Virus record (IMG/VR): IMGVR_UViG_3300019487_000040
Span: 1-47,433 of that record
Source: a virus
Direction: 5' to 3' (one strand)
Length of the DNA: 47,433 nt
In this document: positions 23,584-31,715 of the stretch, one piece after another
Layout of the letters: each line of letters starts with the position of its first letter
Numbering within the stretch: the stretch's first letter is position 1
Position numbers and translations under genes: made by a program
The notes under the pieces: model-generated
Told to the model about the DNA's origin: nothing
What the model saw: the letters and a program-made list of their open reading frames with translations, nothing else
Databases searched by the model: none

Positions 23584-24103
23584 TTGGTTTAGGTCAGCTT
23601 ATCTTAAAATAGTAACAAACGAAAAAGGTAATGCTGTAATAACTACAGAGCCGATTAAACAAGGCGATACTATTCTTTATTTTGATGGTAAACAGATTAA
23701 AATTAAAGATCTGCCAAAAGATAACTTAGATTATTATATGCAAATATCTAATAAAACGGCAGTTGGGCCATCCGGTAAAGTAGATGACTATTTAAATCAT
23801 TCTTGTGCCCCAAATGGTGCTGTCATTATAGAAAAAAGTAAATTGCCACTATTTAATCAATACAAGATTAAAGATAAATATGTAAGTGTTAGATTAATTG
23901 CTCTCAGACCAATAGAGGCTGGCGAAGAAATAACTTATGACTACTCAGTAACTCAGAAAGATATTGAATCAGAATTTGATTGTAAGTGTGGTAGTGATAG
24001 CTGTCGTGGTTTTATAGATAATTTTGAAAATTTACCTAAGAAGATTAAGAAGTGTTACAAGAAGATGAATTTAGTGCCTAATTTCTTAAAAAAGAAGGAA
24101 TAG
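23558..24103 (+). CDS. SET-domain protein methyltransferase with post-SET motif
   Basis: 181 aa from the ATG at 23558. SET hallmarks are present: a GNAVITTEPIKQGD-type opening, YLNHSCAPN (NHSC at 80-83, SAM and lysine channel), GEEITYDYS (122-130, catalytic Tyr), and a post-SET zinc motif CKCGSDSCRG (142-151). This compact SET plus post-SET form methylates lysines in histones or other proteins in eukaryotes and some bacteria. In a phage it could modify host chromatin proteins, ribosomal proteins or its own HU-like protein at 30685. The C-terminus is Lys-rich. Confidence 0.88.
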   Translation: MLPKRIKNNWFRSAYLKIVTNEKGNAVITTEPIKQGDTILYFDGKQIKIKDLPKDNLDYYMQISNKTAVGPSGKVDDYLNHSCAPNGAVIIEKSKLPLFNQYKIKDKYVSVRLIALRPIEAGEEITYDYSVTQKDIESEFDCKCGSDSCRGFIDNFENLPKKIKKCYKKMNLVPNFLKKKE

Positions 24104-24106
24104 TTT

Positions 24107-24826
24107 ATGGATAGAACTCTAACTATTAAAAAAGATGGCAAGTTAATATATAGTTTTTGGAATTATGATAAAAAAGAAAAACGCGGCGGTTACATAGAAA
24201 AAGATGCGACTAATTTCGCACATACTTTGCTATTTGAAACATGTTCTATAGATGAGGGTGTCACTCTAAGAGATATATTTAAATTAGTAAATAGTAATAT
24301 GAGCACCTTAGAGTCGGTAATAAATAACTATTGTAAAGAGTATGTCGAAGTCGGCTTAGAAGCGCCATTTCATAAAGACGAAAAACTTACTAGTCTAGAG
24401 TTATTTTGGCATATAGATTTAGTCGACAGTTCTAGGTTGATCGGTAATACAATTCCGTGGTTTCACGGACTAAGTACCGAAGCCAATGGTAGGGTAGGGC
24501 AATACGCATTAGATTTATGTTCGGTTGATAAAATAGTAGATCTGCCTATTAAACTATCTACTAAGTTTGCGCTAGTGCCTGATGACTATTCAAAAACTCC
24601 AATCGAATACGGGGAGGCTGATTTCTCCCTAGGTCAAATTCTTTATGGAATATTTTATGAACTCAGTTTTCATGGCTCACCCCGCCAACAAAAAGAGTTT
24701 GAAGATGAGTTAAGTAAAAGGGTGGCACAAATAGAATCGGGCGAAGTCGAAACTATCCCGTGGGATGACTTAGACTTAAAGCAAGTTGAAGAGCTTGATA
24801 TTGACTTCAAAGAAGAACAATCTTAA
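24107..24826 (+). CDS. Hypothetical 239-aa protein
   Basis: Follows the SET gene by 3 bases behind AGGAATAG. Soluble, with an acidic C-terminus (DDLDLKQVEELDIDFKEEQ). No conserved motif recognised. Likely in the same operon as the SET protein. Confidence 0.6.
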   Translation: MDRTLTIKKDGKLIYSFWNYDKKEKRGGYIEKDATNFAHTLLFETCSIDEGVTLRDIFKLVNSNMSTLESVINNYCKEYVEVGLEAPFHKDEKLTSLELFWHIDLVDSSRLIGNTIPWFHGLSTEANGRVGQYALDLCSVDKIVDLPIKLSTKFALVPDDYSKTPIEYGEADFSLGQILYGIFYELSFHGSPRQQKEFEDELSKRVAQIESGEVETIPWDDLDLKQVEELDIDFKEEQS

Positions 24827-24959
24827 AAATTTCTTGAAATTAATAATACGAGATGTAATATTATTTTAGTTGGTTGCACAGTGTAACTGACTTTTTGAAA
24901 AGCTGCTATTAATGTGATAGTGACTTTTCGTAACTGTAGAGTGTAGAGAGGTAATTTAT
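24827..24959 (+). other. Structured intergenic region
   Basis: Hairpin AATAATA/TATTATT (24842-24865) and, after it, a nested structure: ACAGT (24878-24882) with ACTGT (24933-24937), GAAAAG (24897-24902) with CTTTTC (24924-24929), CTAT with ATAG inside. It lies just upstream of a gene with a GAGAGG ribosome binding site. It may be a 5' leader structure or small RNA; it lacks the YE signature. Confidence 0.4.
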
Positions 24960-25856
24960 ATGTCCGATAAATCAATTTATGATCAGAAACTTAATCAAGC
25001 AAGAAGCTTAATTGAGAATCATAATAAAATGTCTACCAATAAAGTAGATATTGAAAAGTTTATTGAATGTCTCAAGAATGCGGGCGCTACAACTGATGAA
25101 GCTTTACAAGTTGTAAGTTTCGAGGATCTAGAAGAATGTTGCGTACCTAAAATTTTAGCCAAATTAATTGCTAAAGTTTTTAGAAAGGAATCATTATTGT
25201 TAACCGAAGAAGTGAAAGTGAAACCAATTTCTGAAAAGAAAGCACTTTCAATGACTATCGCGGATCTCTTAAAAGCATATGATCCTAAAGAATCCGATAA
25301 TCCTGTAGGTCAAAGACTGCATAACATTACTGGTGGAGAGCCGTGTATTGCTTTTGATAATAGTGGCCAAGTTATGCAAGATGTTTCTCTTAAAGAAGTT
25401 AATTCATTAAGGAATGGTTTTGCAGCCAGAGAATACACAAGGGTTAATGGTGTTCCAGTCAAACTTTACGCTATTGGTGAGAAGTTTGAATTCTTAATGG
25501 ATGAGAATCCATTATATGCAGGCTCTCCCTTAAGAGACAATGAGTGTGAGCAGACAGGTATTTCTTGGGAATCCATTCCACATTTAATTAGAGTATTATT
25601 AGCGTTGGCTGTTAATCATACGTCTGAGTTAAAAATAGATCAAATAAGTGATGCACATAACATATTTGATTTGATAATAAATTCTAAAAACGCAGAAAAG
25701 CTGTTACGCCAAAGATTTCCAAAAACGTCTTTATTGTATGATGAGATGGATAAATTAGGGACATTACCTAAACTGAAATTAACGCACATTATTGTTGATT
25801 CACAACTTCCATCGTATAATAAAAAACAGAATCCCTTTTCACACAAGAGTTACTAA
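24960..25856 (+). CDS. Hypothetical 298-aa protein
   Basis: Start supported by AGAGAGG. Helical N-terminal half (DIEKFIECLKNAGATTDEAL), then GGEPCIAFDN and a mixed C-terminal domain. No family recognised. The next gene starts 2 bases later, so the pair is co-translated and may act together. Well-expressed codon use and long leader suggest an abundant product, but that is a guess. Confidence 0.6.
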   Translation: MSDKSIYDQKLNQARSLIENHNKMSTNKVDIEKFIECLKNAGATTDEALQVVSFEDLEECCVPKILAKLIAKVFRKESLLLTEEVKVKPISEKKALSMTIADLLKAYDPKESDNPVGQRLHNITGGEPCIAFDNSGQVMQDVSLKEVNSLRNGFAAREYTRVNGVPVKLYAIGEKFEFLMDENPLYAGSPLRDNECEQTGISWESIPHLIRVLLALAVNHTSELKIDQISDAHNIFDLIINSKNAEKLLRQRFPKTSLLYDEMDKLGTLPKLKLTHIIVDSQLPSYNKKQNPFSHKSY

Positions 25857-25858
25857 TC

Positions 25859-27031
25859 ATGCAATATAGTGAGATATTAAAATTAAATTCAAAACTAAAT
25901 AAACCAGCCGTTCCTCTAATGTCAGTTAATGATTTATCGACAACTTTGCATATGCCTCAAGCTTTAGAGAGGCAATTTAATGGAGAACAAGAAATAGCTC
26001 ATAGTTTACCTCCTAGTAGACATATCTTAGCTTTTTCTGTTGATAGATTTACAGCAGCACCCACAAATTGGATGAATGGCTCATCAAAAGCATCTAGTTA
26101 CTTTGTTCCGGTCGAAGAAGGACATGGATTATGGCTAGATTTAAATAGTTTATACAATCACACTCATCATGTCGCCGCAGTTATATCGATTCAGGGTATA
26201 AATCCAGTCACTGGTAAAAAGAGTGACCCTATCAGACTAGAGCAATATAAAGAAAATTGTCCTGTTCACAATATTGCATTTAAGGCTAATAACTTCTGTG
26301 ATAAATGTAAATATTCGTGGCCCACCCAGAACTATTTATCAACTACCGGTACACCTAATGGTTTACTGTGGTTAGATGGTTTTAGAACCGAAGATGGCTC
26401 TATCAGGCAATGGATATTTACTGAAGAACAGATTAAAGGTGTAGCAAAACAAATAATTGGAAACGATAGAGTTTTTGCCATTGGCGTGGCTTTCTACTTA
26501 TCAAAAGAAGAAAAGCCAAAGCCTGCTGTTAGAATTGCTAATAGATCAGTTTATTCGATGCCTGAAAAGTATTATTCAGCAAGTTCTCTTGATTGGTCAT
26601 CTGATACTGCAACTGATTATGCTCCCGCAACTTATAATGTTAATATAAGTTCTACAACCGGACTTCCAGGTTCAACTAGCCTAGTCGGTCAATCAATGGG
26701 TCCAGAATACGAAGTTAAAACCAGCGGTGGCATTATGAAAGCTGCTTCTAAAGGAATGACCACTAATAGTGTTCGTAGCCCTGCCGCAAAGAAAGAAACT
26801 AAACGGGTACGCGGTGGTAAAAAGAATACTAAATTAGAAATCGGCGCTGGCGCTTTAATAGCACAAGAAGTCTATAAAGATCCATATTCTCTGGACTTCT
26901 GGACTGATGAACCTGCCGGGTTCATTTATATCAACTACTGCAACTACGAACAAGTAGCAGAGATTTTAACTGCTGGAGAAAGAGAAGAAAAATCTGAGGG
27001 TTTCCTTGATTCTCTTAATTTAGCTAAGTAA
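25859..27031 (+). CDS. Hypothetical 390-aa protein with zinc site
   Basis: Four Cys/His positions (CPVHN, CDKC at about 136-153) suggest a zinc ribbon. A basic, Ser/Thr-rich linker (KKETKRVRGGKKNTK) sits at about 312-330, followed by a C-terminal domain (ALIAQEVYKDPYSLDFW). I do not recognise the family. It pairs with the gene upstream and is followed directly by YE9, so a link to the RNA is possible but unproven. Confidence 0.6.
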   Translation: MQYSEILKLNSKLNKPAVPLMSVNDLSTTLHMPQALERQFNGEQEIAHSLPPSRHILAFSVDRFTAAPTNWMNGSSKASSYFVPVEEGHGLWLDLNSLYNHTHHVAAVISIQGINPVTGKKSDPIRLEQYKENCPVHNIAFKANNFCDKCKYSWPTQNYLSTTGTPNGLLWLDGFRTEDGSIRQWIFTEEQIKGVAKQIIGNDRVFAIGVAFYLSKEEKPKPAVRIANRSVYSMPEKYYSASSLDWSSDTATDYAPATYNVNISSTTGLPGSTSLVGQSMGPEYEVKTSGGIMKAASKGMTTNSVRSPAAKKETKRVRGGKKNTKLEIGAGALIAQEVYKDPYSLDFWTDEPAGFIYINYCNYEQVAEILTAGEREEKSEGFLDSLNLAK

Positions 27032-27039
27032 TATAATAA

Positions 27040-27179
27040 AAATGACAAATGTCTTGTTAGGATTACATCGAATGTCAATCGAGAGGTCCGGTGTTCGATT
27101 CCCGGATTGTCCGTCACATGGGCAATTAGTGTAATGGCAGCACGCTAAAATAACTCTTAACTAATAATTGTTGTCATTT
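27040..27179 (+). ncRNA. YrlA-type Y RNA candidate YE9 with tRNA-like domain
   Basis: P1 is AAATGACAA (27040-27048) with TTGTCATTT (27171-27179), the longest of the family. P2 is GTTAGG (27056-27061) with CTTAAC (27156-27161). ATTACATC and AATAATTG are conserved. The insert has a tRNA-like core in permuted order: T arm CCGG..CCGG around TTCGATT with one bulged base, acceptor ATTGTCC/GGGCAAT closed by a 7-base loop, D arm GTGT-AATGGCA-GCAC. No good anticodon stem is seen. It is the only copy far from the tRNA island, 20 kb away, between two protein genes. Confidence 0.68.
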
Positions 27180-27214
27180 AATTTTAACTTTTAATATTTT
27201 GGAGTTTAATTAAT

Positions 27215-27415
27215 ATGCATTTATCACCAGGCTATGCTTGGCGTTTAGAATTATCTAAACGTGAATTAGCAGTTGTAATCCGTTGTTTAAACGGTGATGA
27301 TCTAAGTGAAGAAGAAGATGAATTAGCTCAAAAGTTAGCTAATACAATCACTATGATTCAAGAAAAGAAAGAACAAAAGAAATTACAAAAATCTAGACAA
27401 ATCGAGACGGATTAA
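27215..27415 (+). CDS. Hypothetical 66-aa protein
   Basis: Starts 35 bases after YE9 (TTGGAGTTT ribosome binding site). Helical and charged (LSKRELAVVIRCL; DLSEEEDELAQKL; basic C-terminus). No family recognised. Overlaps the next ATG by one base. Confidence 0.6.
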   Translation: MHLSPGYAWRLELSKRELAVVIRCLNGDDLSEEEDELAQKLANTITMIQEKKEQKKLQKSRQIETD

Positions 27416-27618
27416 TGGCCGTTTTAAATTTAACATTATCCGATGTGGGAGACCACAGTCATAAATTAATATTTAACAGAGAATTGGACAAGACAGATAT
27501 TACTGTTGTAATAAAGGGTAGTAATGATCAGGCATTGTCAGTCAAATTAAATAGTGCCGACTTTTTATTATCTTTAAAGTCATTATTTCCGGATTTAAAA
27601 ATATTTTTAAATGAATAA
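27415..27618 (+). CDS. Hypothetical 67-aa protein
   Basis: One-base overlap with the previous gene and 8 bases with the helicase, so it is coupled to both. Beta-rich sequence (DKTDITVVIKGSNDQALSV). No family recognised. Confidence 0.58.
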   Translation: MAVLNLTLSDVGDHSHKLIFNRELDKTDITVVIKGSNDQALSVKLNSADFLLSLKSLFPDLKIFLNE

Positions 27619-28990
27619 AATAATACTTGCAGCCGATTTAGGCATACCAAAAGAAAGATTAACATTTAATGAAGAAATGCAACTTAAGTTTTTACTTACG
27701 GCTGTATCTAAGCCATTTAAGAATGAACCACCAACAGTTGTTAAAGCCTTCGAAGAAAAAGATAATTATTTCTGGATTCCTAGACAATTCGGGCTTGCTA
27801 GATACACACCCGAAGAAGATAGAAGAAGCATTGGTATTCCACAAAATTTAGAATTCAAAGCAACATTAGATCCGAAGCGAGATCAACCACGCGCTGTTTC
27901 TGAAATGGTGCCCTACTTAGAAAGATATGGCGATGGATTCTTGTTGGCTGGGACGGGGACGGGTAAAACTTTATTGTCTTATGCAATAGCTAGTCATTTT
28001 AAAACATCGATAGGCGTATTTCTATATGCTGGGCATATGTTCGATAATTGGATACAGCAAGCAGATTTAGCCTTTGGCTTAAAGCCGGACGATATTGGCA
28101 TTGTTCAGAAAGATCGTTGCGACATCGGTAAGCCAATTACATTAATGTCTACGCAGAGTTTCTTACATAGAACATACTCTAAAGAATTTTATGAATCAAT
28201 TGGCTTTATTTGCCTAGACGAAGCAAATCATTACGGAGCTGAGAAATGGTCCACTATTTTAAGACAATTTCCGGCCAAGTATCGGTTAGCTATTACAGCC
28301 GATAAAACTAGAATAGATGGTTTAGAAAAGGTAGTCTCTTGGTATCTTGGTGATACTGGTTATGAGATTATAAAAAAGAATAATAAATTAAATATTATTG
28401 GCGTAATGGTTAGTGGTAATTATCCAGAGAATAGTTACAAAGATTGGTACAAAAGCGAACAAAATGGTAGATTTTATGGTGATTCTCTTAAGTATGATAA
28501 GAAATTATCTAAGGATTCAGATAGAAATAAAATAATTGTTGATGAAATTATTAAAGCACGACGGACTGGTAGAAGAATTTTAGTTTTTTCTCGTCTAAAA
28601 GACCATCTTAAATGTTTGCACGAACTCACCACAGAATCGCTATCAAAAGTAGAGCCTAATTATCCTTCAACAAAGATTGATTATTTAATTGGTGGAATGA
28701 AGGATGCCCAGCGAGAAGAAGCCTTGAAGGCAGATATTAAATTCGCAACATACAGCTATTGTCGAGATGCTTTAAATGATACATCTAATGATACATTATT
28801 CTTCGCAACGCCTGCCGGAAATCCATTACAACCGGCTGGTCGATTAAGGGACAAGGGACCTCAAGATAGAAGGCCACTTATGATATTGGATTTCTATGAG
28901 ACTAACGAATACTCATTAAGAAAATGGAAGAATAGGAATCAAACATATGAATCTTTAGAACACAACGTTAAAACTATAAAGCGTCTTTAG
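27611..28990 (+). CDS. SF2 DNA helicase, UvsW-like
   Basis: 459 aa. Motif I GTGTGKT (about 115-121), motif II DEAN, motif III-type ITADKTR, and a C-terminal helicase domain with ILVFSRLKDHL and a Q-x-x-GR-like AGRLRDKG. The N-terminal 100 residues precede the ATP site, as in UvsW/RAD25-type enzymes that unwind branched DNA and R-loops in phage recombination-dependent replication. Its P-loop carries no intein, unlike two others in the window. Not closely related to the 17672/19256 pair. Confidence 0.78.
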   Translation: MNKIILAADLGIPKERLTFNEEMQLKFLLTAVSKPFKNEPPTVVKAFEEKDNYFWIPRQFGLARYTPEEDRRSIGIPQNLEFKATLDPKRDQPRAVSEMVPYLERYGDGFLLAGTGTGKTLLSYAIASHFKTSIGVFLYAGHMFDNWIQQADLAFGLKPDDIGIVQKDRCDIGKPITLMSTQSFLHRTYSKEFYESIGFICLDEANHYGAEKWSTILRQFPAKYRLAITADKTRIDGLEKVVSWYLGDTGYEIIKKNNKLNIIGVMVSGNYPENSYKDWYKSEQNGRFYGDSLKYDKKLSKDSDRNKIIVDEIIKARRTGRRILVFSRLKDHLKCLHELTTESLSKVEPNYPSTKIDYLIGGMKDAQREEALKADIKFATYSYCRDALNDTSNDTLFFATPAGNPLQPAGRLRDKGPQDRRPLMILDFYETNEYSLRKWKNRNQTYESLEHNVKTIKRL

Positions 28991-29006
28991 TGAATAATTA
29001 TCAGCC

Positions 29007-29015
29007 TGGTATAAT
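29007..29015 (+). promoter_or_regulatory. Extended -10 promoter
   Basis: TGGTATAAT (29007-29015), an extended -10 with a weak -35. It sits inside a short inverted repeat (AGCCT/AGGCT), which could be an operator. It would start the recombination operon from 29062. Confidence 0.55.
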
Positions 29016-29061
29016 ATAGATAGGCTAAAAGCTCAAAGTCAGAAAAAATAGGAGAGAAAAT

Positions 29062-29442
29062 ATGACACCAACAACTAGTTTAGAAACAAAGAAAGTAGAA
29101 AATGCGACTCCAAATATTGCGGCAGCATCTAAAGTTAGAGTAACAAAAACTATTAAATTAAAAGGTAAAGCCGAAGATGTTAAAGGTACAGAAGAAATAT
29201 TAGAAGTACATAAATTTGTAACGGAACCAGCAGTAGCAACTGTAACTATTCCATTAAAATTATCAATGGATTATCAATCTCTTGGTATTGAGATAGGTGT
29301 TTCTATTCCCTGCTATAAAGAAGAATTAGAAGAGGGTGTAGAAAAAGCTTATCAAATGGTATTAGAAAGAGTAATTACAAAAGTTCCAGAAATTCAAAAA
29401 GCTTTAATTGAATTTACAACTAATGGTAAAGCTCGGAGATAA
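29062..29442 (+). CDS. Hypothetical 126-aa protein, recombination operon
   Basis: Ribosome binding site AGGAGAG. The N-terminal 55 residues are low complexity and Lys-rich; the rest is beta then helix (KLSMDYQSLGIEIGVSIPCY; EEGVEKAYQMVLERV). First gene of the operon, 2 bases before the RecA-like gene, so an accessory to that protein is plausible. Not recognised. Confidence 0.6.
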   Translation: MTPTTSLETKKVENATPNIAAASKVRVTKTIKLKGKAEDVKGTEEILEVHKFVTEPAVATVTIPLKLSMDYQSLGIEIGVSIPCYKEELEEGVEKAYQMVLERVITKVPEIQKALIEFTTNGKARR

Positions 29443-29444
29443 AA

Positions 29445-30704
29445 ATGGGTAGACCAAAAAAGAATCAAGATGATAAGTCAGAAATTACAATAGAAAGTGA
29501 AGTAACAGAAGAAACTCCAAAGAAGATAACCAAAAAGAGTGACGCATTTGATACTCTTTTTGAACAATTACATAAGAAATGGGGTAATTCTGTCGCTAAA
29601 GCGAGCGAGGTTAGTGATGCGGGCGTTAAAAGAATTTCTACCGGAAATTTAGCATTAGACGTTGCCACATTCGGTGGTATACCTTTTGGACGTATTACTC
29701 GTTTCTATGGCGCCCCAAAAAGTGCTAAGACTGGTTCTGCTTTTAATTTAGTAACAAGTTGTCAACGCAGATGCTCAGTTTGCTTTTCTTTAGAAGAGTG
29801 TAATTGTGATAATAGAAATGCTGCTGGTGTTGCTTGGATTGATGCTGAAGGTCGATCCAATGATAATTTACAGTGGATGCGCGCCCATGGTATTGATACA
29901 GATAGATTAATACTTCAAACACCAGAATCTGGCCCTCAATTAGTAGATACTGTCGATGCTATTTTAAGAGCAAAGGGGGTTTGGTTAGTTGTTGTCGACT
30001 CACTAGCAAACATTATTTCTAAAGAAGAACTAGAGAAAGCCACAGAAGACGGTTCAACAATTGGACGTAATGCTGCTTTAATCAATAGCGCGCTTAGAAA
30101 GTGGCAAGCCGCTTTAAATTCACACGGGTTTAAGTATGAAACTAAGCCAACACTTCTGTTACTAAATCAGGAACGCCAGAAGATCGGTGTTATGTATGGT
30201 GATCCATCAGTAATGGTTGGTGGAATTGGTCAAGATTATGCTACTTCATTAGATGTTAAGTTCTGGAGAGGTAAGAATCACTTCTTTATTAATGATGGGA
30301 CTGAGGAAGAACCAAAGTGGATTGATAAGCAACAAGGTGGTCCACAAGGTTACGCCCCTTCCGAACACGAAACACCAGATTATGTAGATATTAACTTTAA
30401 GGTAACTACATCTTCTGTTGGTGGTGTCGGACGTTATGGTTCTTTTAACTATTGGTTATCGAATAGACTAGGACACCATGCGGGTGATCCAGACAACTTT
30501 AGTCAAATATTTGAATTTTCTAAAAGTCTCGGATTATTGACCAAAAATGGATCTACTTATGATCTAAAGGGTTTACAGGATACATCTCAAGCTAAGGTGA
30601 GAAGTCTATTAGCTAAGGATAAAAAGATTCAGCAAATTCTTTGGAATGAGATCACAGATAAAATGTGTAAGGTAGATTATAAGAGTGGAATCATCTCAGA
30701 ATAA
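29445..30704 (+). CDS. RecA-like recombinase with altered P-loop
   Basis: 419 aa. RecA/UvsX fold core: P-loop GAPKSAKT (89-96), Walker B LVVVDS (181-186), and a LLLLNQERQKIG loop region. The usual Gly before the catalytic Lys is Ala. A Cys-rich insert right after the P-loop (C106, C110, C113, C119, C121) probably binds zinc. The N-terminal 35 residues are charged and disordered. It would drive strand exchange in recombination-dependent replication. The HU-like gene overlaps its 3' end. Confidence 0.8.
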   Translation: MGRPKKNQDDKSEITIESEVTEETPKKITKKSDAFDTLFEQLHKKWGNSVAKASEVSDAGVKRISTGNLALDVATFGGIPFGRITRFYGAPKSAKTGSAFNLVTSCQRRCSVCFSLEECNCDNRNAAGVAWIDAEGRSNDNLQWMRAHGIDTDRLILQTPESGPQLVDTVDAILRAKGVWLVVVDSLANIISKEELEKATEDGSTIGRNAALINSALRKWQAALNSHGFKYETKPTLLLLNQERQKIGVMYGDPSVMVGGIGQDYATSLDVKFWRGKNHFFINDGTEEEPKWIDKQQGGPQGYAPSEHETPDYVDINFKVTTSSVGGVGRYGSFNYWLSNRLGHHAGDPDNFSQIFEFSKSLGLLTKNGSTYDLKGLQDTSQAKVRSLLAKDKKIQQILWNEITDKMCKVDYKSGIISE

Positions 30705-31020
30705 CGCAAATATTAGAGATTTAAAAACTCTAGTAGCCCATAATAAACCTGAATATTACAGTAAAGACGTTGAAAAAGTAGTAGAAGCTGTTTTTAAGGG
30801 ATTGTCAGATTTATTAGCTTCAGGTTGCGATGCGGTTGTTATTAGAGGCTTTGGTACTTTCAAACTTGGCAATTATGGTTCTAGAACCTGGAGGAATCCT
30901 TTTGATGGTAAAGTTAAGAGGATTCCTAATATTCCGGTCATAAGATTTAAACCAAGTATTGGACTAGCTAATAAAGTAAAAACTTTAAGGAAAAATCAAA
31001 ATGGAAAAAATATGGATTAA
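30685..31020 (+). CDS. HU/IHF-family DNA-bending protein
   Basis: 111 aa from a GTG at 30685, overlapping the end of the recombinase by 20 bases. Family motifs: helices with VEAVFKGLSDLLASG, then IRGFGTFKLGNYGSRTWRNP and the arm-like PNIPVIRFKPS. HU/IHF bends and compacts DNA; in the phage it may support recombination or packaging. It could also be a lysine-methylated target of the SET protein, though that is speculation. A basic C-terminal extension (KTLRKNQNGKNMD) exceeds the usual ~90 aa. Confidence 0.85.
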   Translation: MESSQNNANIRDLKTLVAHNKPEYYSKDVEKVVEAVFKGLSDLLASGCDAVVIRGFGTFKLGNYGSRTWRNPFDGKVKRIPNIPVIRFKPSIGLANKVKTLRKNQNGKNMD

Positions 31021-31330
31021 TTGTTTCTTTTTGCCGTCTAAATTTAAAGGAGAACTAGGGTTTAGAGTCAGAACTACTTCCGGTATTATCGAAGGTTGGG
31101 CTCCACAAAGATGTTGTGTACCTTCCTTCGGTTGTAACTTATATAGAAACGATTTCAAACCAACTAAGGGTAGTGAAATGGCTTTATGGGGATGTTTGTA
31201 TTCTATTCTTGTAAAAGAGCATGATAACGGTGAATCGGATGTAACTGTTCCGGATGGCAGAGTTATTCGAATAAAATCTAGTAGAATCGTGGTAAGGATG
31301 GAAAAAGATGCCAATAAAGAAAGGGCCTGA
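31001..31330 (+). CDS. Hypothetical 109-aa protein
   Basis: Overlaps the HU-like gene by 20 bases and the next gene by 23. Cys pair CC at about 38-39 and scattered basic residues. Beta-rich. No family recognised; its position suggests a small accessory DNA-metabolism protein. Confidence 0.58.
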   Translation: MEKIWINCFFLPSKFKGELGFRVRTTSGIIEGWAPQRCCVPSFGCNLYRNDFKPTKGSEMALWGCLYSILVKEHDNGESDVTVPDGRVIRIKSSRIVVRMEKDANKERA

Positions 31331-31715
31331 TTATTTTGATGATAGTGATGAAGAAAAGATTAAGCCGAACTACTTTAAAAAAGATCCGACCAAGAAGATC
31401 TCCAATAAACATGAAAAAGATGTAGCTGAAAGATCTGGTGGAAAGACTACTCCAGGTAGTGGAAATATAGTGGGCCGTCCTGGCGATGTTAAGGATGATA
31501 TTTTTCTCAGAGAATGCAAAGCGACACATGGGTCAGGAACACAATTAGATGGTAAATGGCTTCAAAAGATATCTTTAGAGGCATTAGTTACCAAGAAAAT
31601 ACCTTTATTAGAATTAAGATTAGAAGGTCAAAAGACGCCATCCCACAAAGATTGGGTAATGATACCGGCGATTGAATTTCAAAGAATTATAGAAAAATTT
31701 AAAGAGGATAATTAA
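31308..31715 (+). CDS. PD-(D/E)XK nuclease, resolvase-like
   Basis: 135 aa. HEKDVAERSGGKTTPGSGN and GRPGDVKDD-IFLRECKAT (Asp60/63, Glu69, Lys71) match the E...D...ExK active site of small PD-(D/E)XK nucleases such as archaeal-type Holliday junction resolvases. The basic N-terminus may bind DNA. The stop abuts the next ATG. Confidence 0.72.
   Translation: MPIKKGPDYFDDSDEEKIKPNYFKKDPTKKISNKHEKDVAERSGGKTTPGSGNIVGRPGDVKDDIFLRECKATHGSGTQLDGKWLQKISLEALVTKKIPLLELRLEGQKTPSHKDWVMIPAIEFQRIIEKFKEDN

Noticed and set aside
981-27179. YE elements as split or permuted group I introns
   Set aside because: No P3-P8 core or other group I conserved elements are present; each copy is only 60-146 bases.
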